From assembly GCA_937951625.1 (NCBI GenBank), contig CALFBP010000087.1:1-59838 (forward strand): DNA of 59,838 nt, read 5' to 3'. The DNA is from an uncultured Thermoguttaceae bacterium (lineage in GTDB: Bacteria > Planctomycetota > Planctomycetia > Pirellulales > Thermoguttaceae). Below the pieces are notes generated by a model that made no database searches, was not told the DNA's origin, and saw only the letters and a program-made list of their open reading frames with translations. Below are positions 37,498-46,863 of this stretch, piece by piece (position 1 is the first letter of the stretch; each line of letters opens with the position of its first letter). A program made the position numbers and the translations under genes.

Positions 37498-38328
37498 ATG
37501 ACCATGAGCAGCACCTCCGACCCCGCTGCGTTGGAGCAGCAGATTCAGCTTCTCAAGCAGCAACTCGTCCATACCCAAAAATTTACGGCGTTGGGCGAAC
37601 TCGTCAGCACAACCACCCATGAATTCAACAACGTGCTGATGACGATCATCAATTACGCCAAGATCGGGATGCGCCACAAGGACGAGGCAAACCGAGACAA
37701 GTGTTTCGAGAAGATCCTCACGGCCGCCAATCGCGCCGCCAAGATCACGGGCAGCATCCTCGGGATCGCCAGGAACCGTTCGGCAGCCTTAGAGCCCACC
37801 GACTTGGCTCAGCTCCTAGAAGACACGCTTGTGCTCCTGGAAAGGGAGATGAACAAGTATCGGATCGTGGTTGAGAAGCGAATCCAAGCGGTCCCACCCG
37901 CCCTTGTCAATGGCAACCAAATCCAGCAGGTCTTGCTCAACTTACTCATTAATGCCCGGCAAGCGATGCCCAACGGCGGTCGCGTGATGGTCAAGCTCCA
38001 ATACGACCCCGAGAGCGACACGGTGGACGTGGTGGTGCGGGACTATGGGCCTGGGATCCCACCCGAAATCCTGCCGCGGATTTTCGATCCATTCTTCACC
38101 ACCAAAAAAGGACCTGATGCAACCGGAAAAGGCGGAACGGGTCTGGGACTGGCCACGTGTAAGGACATCATCGAGGCCCATCACGGTCGGATTCGCGTCG
38201 AGAGCACTCTGGGCAAAGGGACTGCCTTCACGTTGAAACTACCCGTCGCACGCCCAACGACTCCCGTTGCTCCCACCGCCGCAGTAGTCACCCAGCCAGT
38301 CGATTCGTCGACACCCTCAATGTCGTAG
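37498..38328 (+). CDS. Cytoplasmic sensor histidine kinase
   Basis: A 276-residue histidine kinase. A short coiled coil (LEQQIQLLKQQLVHTQKF) leads to the phosphoacceptor His41 in TTTHEFNNVLM (family of NtrB-like kinases). The HATPase domain has the N box QVLLNLLINARQAM, G1 VRDYGPGIP, F box IFDPFFTTK and G2 GGTGLGLA. There is no sensor domain or membrane helix, so it must respond to a cytoplasmic partner. The C-terminal 30 residues are Pro/Thr/Ser-rich. No response regulator is adjacent; the sigma-54 activator at 32048 lacks a receiver and so is not its direct target. ATG 37498 or 37504 are both possible. Confidence 0.9.
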   Translation: MTMSSTSDPAALEQQIQLLKQQLVHTQKFTALGELVSTTTHEFNNVLMTIINYAKIGMRHKDEANRDKCFEKILTAANRAAKITGSILGIARNRSAALEPTDLAQLLEDTLVLLEREMNKYRIVVEKRIQAVPPALVNGNQIQQVLLNLLINARQAMPNGGRVMVKLQYDPESDTVDVVVRDYGPGIPPEILPRIFDPFFTTKKGPDATGKGGTGLGLATCKDIIEAHHGRIRVESTLGKGTAFTLKLPVARPTTPVAPTAAVVTQPVDSSTPSMS

Positions 38329-38378
38329 AAATGTCACCCTGCCAGCACAAGCCGAGGTCCGATGGTCGCCACAACGGC

Positions 38379-40046
38379 TCACCACGCCCGGGCGAAGTGG
38401 ATTGAGAGCCCTTCGTCGTTTACTGCCGGAGTGATCTGCCAGCCGGACTGCTGTTGCTCGGTCCAGTCGACCGCGTTGGCGGAGAGAAAGGCTACCCACC
38501 AGCCGAGCATCACTTGGGACAAATAGTGTTTGTCCCGAATGATCCTCGTCCAGCCCGGCACGAACGAAGCGACATAAAGCGCTGATTTCAAGGGGATGTT
38601 GTCGGTCATTTTGGCGGCGTTGATGAAGTTGACGCCGCCGATGAAGGCGTGGCCACTGACCGAATTATCTCCGTCGAATGGGACCCAGCGCGACCCGTTC
38701 GTTGAATCCTCCGGCCGACTCGCCCCCAACCCGTATTGCAACGCCAGAACCACCGGTGCGCCGACCAGAAAGCTCCTGAGAGAACGATCTCCCCATTCGC
38801 CAAAGAAGTTAGCGAGGGGACTGTCGGGCCAGGCTTCTCTTGCCCCCAAGCAGATAACGTAAGTTGGAACAAAGTAGCGTCCATTCCCAAGTTCGCCGAT
38901 GGGGTAGGCGAACTTGGCCCTCTTAGGATTGACGACGTGTGTGTTGTGCCAGTGTTGGAAGTTCTCGTCGATGGTCTGGTCGTCGACTTTCACGTTGGCG
39001 TATATGGCGGCTAGACCAATTCCGCCAGACAAAGCGACGAGTTCTGGGAGCGAATAAAAATTGCCGTAATCATGGAGACTAAGGTCCACAAGGCGAAAAA
39101 ACTCCTCACCCACTCGAGCCGAGAAACCCGTGCGCAAAGGTTCGGTCTGCTCCAAGGGGGCGAACCCCGCCCCGAATTCCGGTTCGAACACCTCGCCCGA
39201 TGCCTCGGACTCGCCTCTAAACATCGCTGAATGATTGGCTGATCCCGGATCGATCAAATCCCCCGTGGATGCGAAGAAACTTAGGTTGTCGTCTTGCGGG
39301 GTCCAGCCCGACGTGGATCGAGTTTCTGGTCCTGAAGCGCACCGCGGCGAGGAGGAGCAGCCAGGCGACCCCGGCGTGCAACCCGGTTTGGAGGGCGGCC
39401 CTGTCGGTTGCGGGGCGGGCACGGGCGCAGGCGGTGGCGGAAGCCCTTGCACCCCCAACGTCTCTTGCAGTTGAGCCAGAATCCGCTGCTCCAAGGCCCG
39501 ATCTCGGCCAAGCCGAATCCACCCTTGGTTCACTTCCTGGTCGCCGATCGGATTCACAACCCGAGTAAACGAGCTTTCCGTACGGAAGGTCGCCGCGCCG
39601 GCCGAGACGTGGGCCGGCCGTTTGACGTCTTCCAGCTCCTTGAAGACCGTGACGTCGACCAGGAACCCTCCCTCGGACGGGATCACGCGGACGTGTGCCT
39701 GACGACGGATCGACTGGAGCGTGCTTTCCACCTTTTCATAAGGGTCGGCCGAGTCGTGGCGCCACGGTTCCAAGACCGTCGAGCCGGTCTCAGGGAAGGT
39801 GTCGATCCGTCCTTCGGTCAAGGTGTCGCCCACCATCCGCACCGGCTCCTCGTTTTCAATGCGGAAGTAATCGTCGATCACATGGACCAACGCCTCCCAA
39901 AGTGCCGACCAATCCCGGACCGGCATGAGGAGTGGGTTGTCGCAGTAGAGCGGGACGGGTGGGCCCATGGGCTCAGCCAACGGGCGGACCCGCGCGCAGC
40001 CCATTACCGCCGCTAGCAGCAATCCTCCGAATCCGATCCAGCGCAT
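38379..40046 (-). CDS. PAP2-family phosphatase lipoprotein
   Basis: A 555-residue protein with a lipoprotein signal (LLLAAVMGC, Cys17). Residues 40-180 resemble planctomycete lipoproteins with a beta-rich domain (TFRTESSFTRVVNPIGDQEV). A Pro/Ser/Cys-rich linker follows at about 200-250. The C-terminal part is a type 2 phosphatidic acid phosphatase domain: GASRPEDS, then SVSGHAFIGG and the third motif IIRDKHYLSQVMLGW. It probably dephosphorylates lipid or undecaprenyl phosphates at the outer face of a membrane. The fusion of a lipoprotein domain to PAP2 is notable. Confidence 0.85.
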   Translation of the reverse strand: MRWIGFGGLLLAAVMGCARVRPLAEPMGPPVPLYCDNPLLMPVRDWSALWEALVHVIDDYFRIENEEPVRMVGDTLTEGRIDTFPETGSTVLEPWRHDSADPYEKVESTLQSIRRQAHVRVIPSEGGFLVDVTVFKELEDVKRPAHVSAGAATFRTESSFTRVVNPIGDQEVNQGWIRLGRDRALEQRILAQLQETLGVQGLPPPPAPVPAPQPTGPPSKPGCTPGSPGCSSSPRCASGPETRSTSGWTPQDDNLSFFASTGDLIDPGSANHSAMFRGESEASGEVFEPEFGAGFAPLEQTEPLRTGFSARVGEEFFRLVDLSLHDYGNFYSLPELVALSGGIGLAAIYANVKVDDQTIDENFQHWHNTHVVNPKRAKFAYPIGELGNGRYFVPTYVICLGAREAWPDSPLANFFGEWGDRSLRSFLVGAPVVLALQYGLGASRPEDSTNGSRWVPFDGDNSVSGHAFIGGVNFINAAKMTDNIPLKSALYVASFVPGWTRIIRDKHYLSQVMLGWWVAFLSANAVDWTEQQQSGWQITPAVNDEGLSIHFARAW

Positions 40047-40426
40047 CGAGTTTCGTTCAACGCCCTACGCGGTGGGAGTGCGGAACCATCCTGGATTCGC
40101 GCTATTTCACGACAAGTGCCCAAAGTCTCCCAGAAAACCCGCTTGCGCCGCAAGGGCAGAAACTTTCAACATACCCATCTAAATATAGAATCATATACCC
40201 CTATAAAGTAGTTATTCGGTGGAGTAAGTACAAGCGGAGCGATGGGCCCTGGCCATCAAGATGGAACCCACCCAGAGCCTATTCCCCCTGGTAGAGCGGT
40301 TTAATTATGACCTCGCGATGGTAAAGGTCGATCGCGAGAAAAAGGTGCTCCGCGTCGCCTTCGCGACAAGCTGATGGCCCCCGAGTGGTGGATGTAGCGT
40401 ACCGTGATAGGTAGGATTTACCTGGA
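40047..40426. other. Intergenic region, AT-rich in the middle
   Basis: 380 bases between the PAP2 gene start and the ACT gene end, both leftward. An AT-rich stretch around 40165-40225 is the likely promoter zone of the PAP2 gene. The right part contains a possible transposase remnant (40286-40405). I see no other gene. Confidence 0.45.
40286..40405 (-). pseudogene. Possible decayed integrase/transposase C-terminus
   Basis: On the minus strand one frame reads TVRYIHHSGAISL and a second, shifted frame continues EGDAEHLFLAIDLYHREVII up to a TAG. Joined by a frameshift they resemble the C-terminal domain of IS481-type DDE integrases (an R-V...SG-I pattern followed by a FLS-LAGE-VGL pattern). The match is short and imperfect. 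Confidence 0.28.
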
Positions 40427-40891
40427 CTACCTGTTCCGCACGGGTGGCCGACGTACCGGGAGTTTTTTTCGTGGGGTCGGGCTGCCGTTGACTCCCAGTA
40501 CCTTCTGGGCCTTGGCGAGGTCGTTGACCTTGATGACCGCCAGGCCGGCTTTCCTGGCGCTGCCCTCGGCGAACGAGGCGTAGGCGTAGTCAATGTTCAA
40601 ATGCTCGGCAGCCAAGCGTTCACAAATCTTGCGGAACGCGCCAGGTTGGGAAGGGACTTCCACCATGAGCACTTCCGACGGCTCGTAACGCACGTTGAGT
40701 TGCTCTAAAACCTCGGTTGCGGCGGCAAATTGGTCGGGATTGGGGACAAAGCGGACCGTCCCACGGTCTCCGGAATCCATGACCGCTAATGCCTGGAAGC
40801 CCACCTTCTTTTTCGCAAGCGCCGTCAACATGGCAGCTAACCGCCCCGGCTTATTGACCAGCGAAACCGAGAGTTGCTTGGCCGTTTGCAT
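40427..40891 (-). CDS. Tandem ACT-domain protein
   Basis: A 154-residue protein with two ACT-type regulatory domains: residues 1-70 (KQLSVSLVNKPGRLAAMLTA, KKVGFQALAVMDSGDRGTVR) and 72-130 (VLMVEVPSQPGAFRKICERL, INIDYAYAS-type strand read as LNIDYAYASF), then a basic tail. Such proteins bind amino acids and act as stand-alone sensors. The ATG at 40891 has AGGAGG 6 bases upstream; an in-frame GTG precedes it directly. The ligand and partner enzyme are unknown, and the neighbours give no clue. Confidence 0.88.
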   Translation of the reverse strand: MQTAKQLSVSLVNKPGRLAAMLTALAKKKVGFQALAVMDSGDRGTVRFVPNPDQFAAATEVLEQLNVRYEPSEVLMVEVPSQPGAFRKICERLAAEHLNIDYAYASFAEGSARKAGLAVIKVNDLAKAQKVLGVNGSPTPRKKLPVRRPPVRNR

Positions 40892-41581
40892 CACGTTCCT
40901 CCTTCTGCGTTGAAGTCAACAAGAGAACGCCGCAACCGTGTAACGCGATCAGTCGTTCCATTCCGCGCGGCCCTATGCTCCGGGTTTAGGCCCGGCCTCG
41001 GCTCAGAACCGACCGCCGTGCCGCCGCGGTGTTGCGCTCGAAAAGTCTAACAAATTTAGTATACGCCCTATCTTGATCGAGAGAATCAGCTACGTGGGCG
41101 AGCAAAAAGGAAATGGGCAGGATCCCCCAACCGGAAGGGGGGCGCAATTCTTCGCCTTCCGCTCGGACATACTCCCTCTGTCGCAGCAACGTCGCAACAC
41201 AGGCTCGCGGCGACCGTTTGGAGGATGCGGTCCATTCTCCAACCCCAGGGACCGTGGCCCTCCGAGGGTGAATTTCGCACGATAACGTCCTTCTCCCGGC
41301 GTTGTCCAACTGGCGAAGTACGATTCCCGAAGTGCCTCCATTATAACTTTCTATCGCCAATCGAATGCCGTGCCAATGGCTAACAAGAATATACCCGAAC
41401 GGGCTAAACCGTGTGGCAACGCGGCGGCCGCTGGACTGGCCATTGCGCGATCAAGGGGATTTGCGGCGGAGAAAATTGGGGCTACCATCTTAAGCTATTG
41501 GCAAGCTTCTGTTAGGATGGGAGCATACGCAAGAGCGGGCGGCCTTACCGTGGTTGTCGTAGGGGAAAGGAACGAGTCAGC
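40892..41581. other. 690-base intergenic region
   Basis: This region lies between the divergent ACT and STAS genes. I found no tRNA, riboswitch or gene; open frames around 40986-41360 have neither a ribosome site nor a familiar composition. The promoters of both flanking genes should lie here. Confidence 0.45.
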
Positions 41582-41956
41582 ATGGCTTCCTTGATACGGT
41601 CCGAATCGGATGGAGAAATCCTCACGGTCTATTTCACCGAAGCGAAAATCCTCGACGAGCTGGTCATCCGCCAGTGTCAGGACGAGTTGATCCGCTTGCT
41701 GGAGAAGACGCAGGAGCAAAACGTCATTCTCGACTTCCGGTTCGTGAAGTTCCTCTCCTCGTCGGCGTTGGGCATGTTGATCCGCGTCCAAAAGCGCTGC
41801 AAGGAATTCAAGATCAACCTGAAGCTCTGCAACATCGACAAGGAAATCGAAAAGGTCTTCAAGATCACCGGCCTCAACAAGGTGCTCGACATCTGTCCGA
41901 CCAACGAGGATGCCGCTGCGGCCTTCAAAAAGAAAGGGTTTTTTTTCCGCAAGTAG
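41582..41956 (+). CDS. STAS-domain anti-sigma factor antagonist
   Basis: A 124-residue STAS protein. The core NVILDFRFVKFLSSSALGML contains the Ser residues (about 58-60) that are phosphorylated in SpoIIAA-type antagonists, then INLKLCNIDKEIEKVFKITG. It would bind and release an anti-sigma kinase in a partner-switching cascade. No kinase, phosphatase or sigma factor is adjacent, so the partners must be elsewhere. The ATG follows an AGGAA about 10 bases upstream. The end, FKKKGFFFRK, is basic. The methyltransferase gene follows after 120 bases. Confidence 0.9.
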   Translation: MASLIRSESDGEILTVYFTEAKILDELVIRQCQDELIRLLEKTQEQNVILDFRFVKFLSSSALGMLIRVQKRCKEFKINLKLCNIDKEIEKVFKITGLNKVLDICPTNEDAAAAFKKKGFFFRK

Positions 41957-42076
41957 TCGCACGGCTGGCCGCGGTTGCCCGGGCAGAAATCTCTTCTGTG
42001 TTTTTCCGCTCGAACCGGCGGGGCTTCCGAAGGGGACTTCGGATACCCCGGCCTGTGGGCGTCGGACGGTGGACGC

Positions 42077-42871
42077 ATGGCGGTTCGGCGGATTGAAGCA
42101 AGCTGGTACGATTACCCGCAATACTACGACATCGCCTTCGCCGACGAGACGCGCCGCGAGGCCGATTTCATCGAGGCCGCGTGCCGCAAATACTGTGGCG
42201 GCGCGGTGCGTCGTGTGCTTGAGCCCGCCTGCGGCAGCGGCCGTCTCGTGACCGAGATGGCCGCCCGGGGCTATCAGGTGTCGGGATTCGATCTGAGCGA
42301 ACCGGCACTGCGGTATCTGCGTCGCCGCTTGAAGCGACGGGGTTTGAGCGCGAGCGTGTTTCAGGCCGATATGGCCGACTTTCGTCTCTCCCAGCCGGTC
42401 GACGCGGCGTTCTCCACGTTCGATGGGTTCCGCCACCTATTGACCGAAAAGGCAGCCGTTCGCCATTTGCATTGTGTGGCGGAAAGCCTGCGTCCTGGCG
42501 GCATCTATATCCTCGGGTTCCATCTCGTTCCGCCCGACGCCGCCGAGGAATGCATCGAGCGTTGGCGAGCTCGTCGTGGAGGCATCCAGGTCTCGGTCAC
42601 GCTCCGTGTGGTTTCCACCGATCGGCGGCGACGGCTGGAGACGCTGTGCGTGAATCTTCTGGTCCGCGGCCGCCGCACGCTCCGTTTGCGCCACGTGTTC
42701 GATTTTCGCCTCTACACGGCCGCCCAGTTCCGCCGGACCCTGGCCGGAGTCCCTTGCCTCCAACTCTGCGACGTGTACGATTTCTGGTACGAGATCGATC
42801 AGCCGCTCGCGCTCACCGATGAGCTGTCTGACGCGGTGTTCATTCTCAGGAAGCAAGGAGACGAAGGATGA
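42077..42871 (+). CDS. Class I SAM-dependent methyltransferase
   Basis: A 264-residue methyltransferase. Motif I is VLEPACGSGRLVTEM, motif II includes YQVSGFDLSEPALRYLRRRL, motif III DMADFRLSQPVDAAFSTFDG, and the post-motif region LRPGGIYILGFHLV. The N-terminal WYDYPQYYDIAF is common in small-molecule methyltransferases. Its substrate is unknown. I use the ATG at 42077 because the 34 residues upstream look noncoding. It overlaps the DUF362 gene by 4 bases (ATGA), so the two are translationally coupled. Confidence 0.88.
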   Translation: MAVRRIEASWYDYPQYYDIAFADETRREADFIEAACRKYCGGAVRRVLEPACGSGRLVTEMAARGYQVSGFDLSEPALRYLRRRLKRRGLSASVFQADMADFRLSQPVDAAFSTFDGFRHLLTEKAAVRHLHCVAESLRPGGIYILGFHLVPPDAAEECIERWRARRGGIQVSVTLRVVSTDRRRRLETLCVNLLVRGRRTLRLRHVFDFRLYTAAQFRRTLAGVPCLQLCDVYDFWYEIDQPLALTDELSDAVFILRKQGDEG

Positions 42872-44112
42872 CCCGCGGCATGAACCGTCGCGAGATACTA
42901 TCTGCCGGTTTCGGGGCAACGGGATGGCTGCTTGGCGGCGGGATGGCGGCGTCTTGGGCCGCCGAGGCTAGCCATCAACCGACCCTGGTGGATCGCTCCC
43001 AGCAAGCTCCCACCTCGCCAGTGGCCATGGAACGATGCGACTCCTACGATCCCCAGGTCGTGCGAGCGGCCTTGGATCGCGCGCTGAAGCTTCTCGGTGG
43101 CATTCAGCGGCTGGTGCAGGGGAAGACCGTCACCGTGAAGCTGAATCTGACCGGCGGTCAGGCGGGCAAGCTGGCCGGGCTGGCTCCCTACCTGACCTAC
43201 CACGTGCATCCGCACGTGGTGGCCGCCGTGTGTGCCGCCCTGGCCGACGCAGGCGCGAAACGCATCGTGCTCGTCGAGAGCCAATACTCCCGCAAACCCC
43301 CGGAAGAAGTGCTCAGCGGCGGCGGTTGGGACGTGGCGGCGATTCGGGCCGCGGGCGCCCATCGCGTCGAGTTCCTCGACACCCGCAATCGCGGGCGATT
43401 TCCGAACTACAGTCGCCTGTCGGTCCCCTGGGGCGGGTTCCTCTTTCCCGCCTTCGACGTCCATCCGGCCTATGAAAAAACCGATGTCTACGTCTCATTG
43501 GCCAAGCTCAAGGACCACGCTTGTGCGGGCGTGACCATGGCCTGCAAGAACAACTTCGGCATGCCGCCTACCTCGCTTTATGGCGGGGACGCCCCAAACG
43601 AGGACACCACCCATTACCGCGGCGACATCTTGCATCTCGGCCGCAAGCAGGTGCCGGCGGGCGTGCCAGGCCCCCACGACGTTGGCCTCGCGGTGGGCGA
43701 TTGGGCCCGGCGGGTGCCCCGCGTCACCGCCGATACGGTCGGCGCACGGCCCATTGATTTGGCGATTATCGATGGCGTGCTGACGAACCGCGGCGGGGAA
43801 GGTCCTTGGATCCCCGGCGTCGAGCCGATTCAACCCAAGCTCCTCCTGGCCGGCCTGAATCCGGTCACCACCGACGCTATCGCCACGGCCGTGATGGGCT
43901 ATGACCCCCTAGCCGACCATTTCGCCTTTCCTTTCCAAGGCGAAAACCATTTGAAATTGTTGGCCTTCGCCGGGGTGGGCACGAATGACCCCAGCCGGAT
44001 CGAGGTCCGCGGCCTGAGCGTTCAAGAGGCCTTGTGCCCGTTCAATCCCAAGCGATTACCGGTAAGGGCCCCCGTGTCCGCGACGGTTTATTGCCGCGCG
44101 CTGCTTGCCTGA
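42868..44112 (+). CDS. Tat-exported DUF362 protein
   Basis: A 414-residue protein with a twin-arginine leader (MNRREILSAGFGATGWLLGG). The DUF362 body contains VTVKLNLTGGQAGK, HPHVVAAVCAALADAGAKRI, DVYVSLAKLKDHACAGVTMA, KNNFGM and DLAIIDGVLTNRGGEGPW. DUF362 proteins are cofactor-less here: I see no ferredoxin-type Cys cluster. The family function is uncertain. It is coupled to the methyltransferase. Its 3' end overlaps comEC, on the other strand, by 25 bases. Confidence 0.87.
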   Translation: MTRGMNRREILSAGFGATGWLLGGGMAASWAAEASHQPTLVDRSQQAPTSPVAMERCDSYDPQVVRAALDRALKLLGGIQRLVQGKTVTVKLNLTGGQAGKLAGLAPYLTYHVHPHVVAAVCAALADAGAKRIVLVESQYSRKPPEEVLSGGGWDVAAIRAAGAHRVEFLDTRNRGRFPNYSRLSVPWGGFLFPAFDVHPAYEKTDVYVSLAKLKDHACAGVTMACKNNFGMPPTSLYGGDAPNEDTTHYRGDILHLGRKQVPAGVPGPHDVGLAVGDWARRVPRVTADTVGARPIDLAIIDGVLTNRGGEGPWIPGVEPIQPKLLLAGLNPVTTDAIATAVMGYDPLADHFAFPFQGENHLKLLAFAGVGTNDPSRIEVRGLSVQEALCPFNPKRLPVRAPVSATVYCRALLA

Positions 44113-46667
44113 TCGCCGGAGCGTCGTCCGGGACCGAGCTGCGTGTGGACCACGAAATCGTTTTCCGTCAAACGCAGCGTGATCGCGCCGTGCTCGGCGG
44201 TGTGCAGCACCTCCGCGCCCGTTGTACGGTACGTGGCCGTAGCATCGTCTGCGTTGGTCCTCGCCGAGCCGCTGATGACCACTAGGCGGGGACGGCTCCA
44301 TCGGGCCAACTCGGGGGAATTGCTGGCTTGGGTCCCGTGGTGGGGGGCCATGAGAACATCGCACGGCCACGGCTCTTCCTTGAGCAAGTTCTCAAGCCCG
44401 GGGCCATCCAAATCGCCGGTTAACAGGATCCGCTGGCCCAGGCCCTCGATCGCCAGGACGATGCTTTGGGCATTATCCGATCCGATCATTTCCCCCCGGG
44501 GAGGATGAAGGACTTCCACGCGACAGAGTTCAGGATCGACCTGCGGTGGGGATTGGCCGTGTTTTGCGGCCGCGGGGCGCCGCGGCCCAAGCCAAAGCCG
44601 ATCGTTGGCCGCGATCTCGCGGATTGGCACGCCCGCTTGCTCGATCGCCTCGCGGAGCGCCACCAGGGAGGGTTTTTCTCGGTCCCACATGTTCCTCGGG
44701 ACATAGACCGCCTTGATCGAGAATCGCTCGAGCAACGTGGGCACGGCGTTGAAGTGGTCGGCATCGGGATGGGAAAGCACGAGGGCGTCGATCCGCGTCA
44801 AGCCCTGGGACCAAAGACACGCGGAGATGCCCCGCGCGGCCCGCTCCGGCGACATCAGCGAACCCGCGTCGTATAGCAACGTCGCGCCGGACGGTGCGTG
44901 GATTATCACTCCGCATCCGTGACCCACCGAGGCGAAGGTGCAAACAAGCTGTGGGCGTTCGTCAGGCAGCAGCGAGCTGCCGATTCCAACGCTCGTCCAA
45001 AGGGCCAAGATCGCCGCCAGCCACCGCCGTGGCGGACGCACCCGTGGCCAAGCTAAAAGCACTCCCAGTCCGCCGTACAGCCCCAGCAACCACCAATCGG
45101 CTGGACCGGGGACCCACCAGCAACTCCCAGGCACCCGTCGCGCCGTTTCCACCATCCATTGCAAGAGTCCGATTGCCAGGTCGCAGCAGAAGCTCAAGGC
45201 CGGCACGGCCCAGGGGCAGATCACGCCCGCCAAAAGGGTCGCGAAGCCAGACCACAAAGCGGCGACCGTGGGCAGCCACGTCACGGGGCTGAGAATCAAG
45301 GCGATCGGCGTGATCACATGGAATCGGGCAGCAACCAACGGCGCGGTGACCAGCCAAACGACCGCACTGACGCGCACCAGTTCCCACGTCCAGCTTCCCA
45401 AGTCGCCAAGCAGCCGCCTCGGCCAGGGAAGGCTTTGACGGACTAGCCGCTCCAAGGCGGCCTCTGTCGCATCGCGTGCTGCCGGCCGCGAGGAAAGCCA
45501 CACCAGGACCATCACGCAGAGGAAAGATAATTGAACGCCCACGCGGAAAAGATCGGCGGGGTTCAAGACCAACACGATCAGCGCCGCCGCGCCTAACGAG
45601 TTCATCCCCAACGGCCGACGCCGAAGCCCATAGGCCCCGCAGACGATCAGCACCAGCACCATGGCCCGCACGGCCGGCGGCTGGGCGTCGGCCAAGAGCG
45701 TGTATCCGGCGACCACCGCGGCGGTGACCAGCACCACGGCTCCGCGAGGCGCCATCACCGCCTGCATGACCCAAAACACTGAGGCGGCCAAGATACCCAC
45801 GTGCATCCCCGAGATCGACAAGACGTGGATCGTACCCGTCTCCACGAAGGCCTCGGTCTGCTCGGCGGTCACTTCCTCGCGGCAACCGAGCAACACAGCG
45901 GATGCGATTCCTGCCCGACGCGGATCGAGCCACTTCCAAAGGACCGAATCCCCGGCCGAACGCACAGCATCGATCCATCGCCGACCATGCCACCAAGCGC
46001 CCGGCTTCACCAAGGAAACGCAGGCGGGGCTCTTCGCACGCAAAACAACCAGGACGCGATCGGCACGATGATGGGCGGCAAAATCGAACTCGCCGGGATT
46101 CGGGGCCGGCATCAAGCGGGCGAAGTGCGCGAAGACACGAATGCGGTCGCCGGCACGGATCGTTGGTTTCCCACCGTGGATGCTCAGCCTCGCGCGACCT
46201 GCCGCCGGTTCCCACTTCGCCCCATTACGCAGCGCGAGCACCTCAATTTCCAAGTGGCATGGAGGCGTGATCCAATGTGGCCGCTGCGGATTCGCAGCGG
46301 GAGCAGCAGGGGTTCGGGGACCGGTCAGGACGAGGGCCTCGACGCAAAGTGGCTGCTCGCTTGCCCGGGCGTAAAAGCCCAAGTCCCTGGCCGAGAAAAG
46401 GTTCCAGCGGCAATGGTGCCAGGCCCCGCCGCAGGCCGCAGCCGCCACGAGGATCGCTAAGCCTGCCGCCCGATCCCAGCGTCGCCGCCACAAAACCCAC
46501 CAGGCGAGCCACGCGGAGCTGCTCAAAGTCCACCAGAGCGGTACGGCCCATCCCAAGCGACGATCGGCCACAATTCCCGCACACACCGCCAAGGCCACGA
46601 GCACGAGTGGCTGATACCGCGGCCCGTCTGCGCCCCTGGCGTCGTTTCCAGCGCTCTTGGCGTCCAT
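44088..46667 (-). CDS. comEC: ComEC/Rec2 DNA-uptake channel
   Basis: An 859-residue inner-membrane protein. The N-terminus has several helices and a soluble OB-like part (IRAGDRIRVFAHFARLMPAP, NPGEFDFAAHHRADRVLVVL). The competence domain has the classic VLSISGMHVGILAA and ADAQPPAVRAMVLV, followed by many helices. The metallo-beta-lactamase domain at the C-terminus has LVLSHPDADHFNAVPTLLER, ILLTGDLDGPGLENLL and VLMAPHHGTQASNSPE. It would carry one DNA strand inward during natural transformation. No ComEA or pilus gene is adjacent. The family call is secure; no ribosome site is visible at the chosen ATG. Confidence 0.93.
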   Translation of the reverse strand: MDAKSAGNDARGADGPRYQPLVLVALAVCAGIVADRRLGWAVPLWWTLSSSAWLAWWVLWRRRWDRAAGLAILVAAAACGGAWHHCRWNLFSARDLGFYARASEQPLCVEALVLTGPRTPAAPAANPQRPHWITPPCHLEIEVLALRNGAKWEPAAGRARLSIHGGKPTIRAGDRIRVFAHFARLMPAPNPGEFDFAAHHRADRVLVVLRAKSPACVSLVKPGAWWHGRRWIDAVRSAGDSVLWKWLDPRRAGIASAVLLGCREEVTAEQTEAFVETGTIHVLSISGMHVGILAASVFWVMQAVMAPRGAVVLVTAAVVAGYTLLADAQPPAVRAMVLVLIVCGAYGLRRRPLGMNSLGAAALIVLVLNPADLFRVGVQLSFLCVMVLVWLSSRPAARDATEAALERLVRQSLPWPRRLLGDLGSWTWELVRVSAVVWLVTAPLVAARFHVITPIALILSPVTWLPTVAALWSGFATLLAGVICPWAVPALSFCCDLAIGLLQWMVETARRVPGSCWWVPGPADWWLLGLYGGLGVLLAWPRVRPPRRWLAAILALWTSVGIGSSLLPDERPQLVCTFASVGHGCGVIIHAPSGATLLYDAGSLMSPERAARGISACLWSQGLTRIDALVLSHPDADHFNAVPTLLERFSIKAVYVPRNMWDREKPSLVALREAIEQAGVPIREIAANDRLWLGPRRPAAAKHGQSPPQVDPELCRVEVLHPPRGEMIGSDNAQSIVLAIEGLGQRILLTGDLDGPGLENLLKEEPWPCDVLMAPHHGTQASNSPELARWSRPRLVVISGSARTNADDATATYRTTGAEVLHTAEHGAITLRLTENDFVVHTQLGPGRRSGDQASSARQ

Positions 46668-46863
46668 GAGAAAGGCCTGTTGGGCGTGGCCTGTCCCTAT
46701 GCCGTTCCATCCCCGAATCCGGACGCATAAGTCAAGTATTCCTCATCGGCCCCCGCAACGTCAATTGGCTCCACCTTTCCGGGGACTGGGCAAGAGGCTA
46801 CAATGCTCGCGGCGGCGGATGAATCCCTTCTCTTTACCATGCTTGAAACGAGGAGTCACGCAC

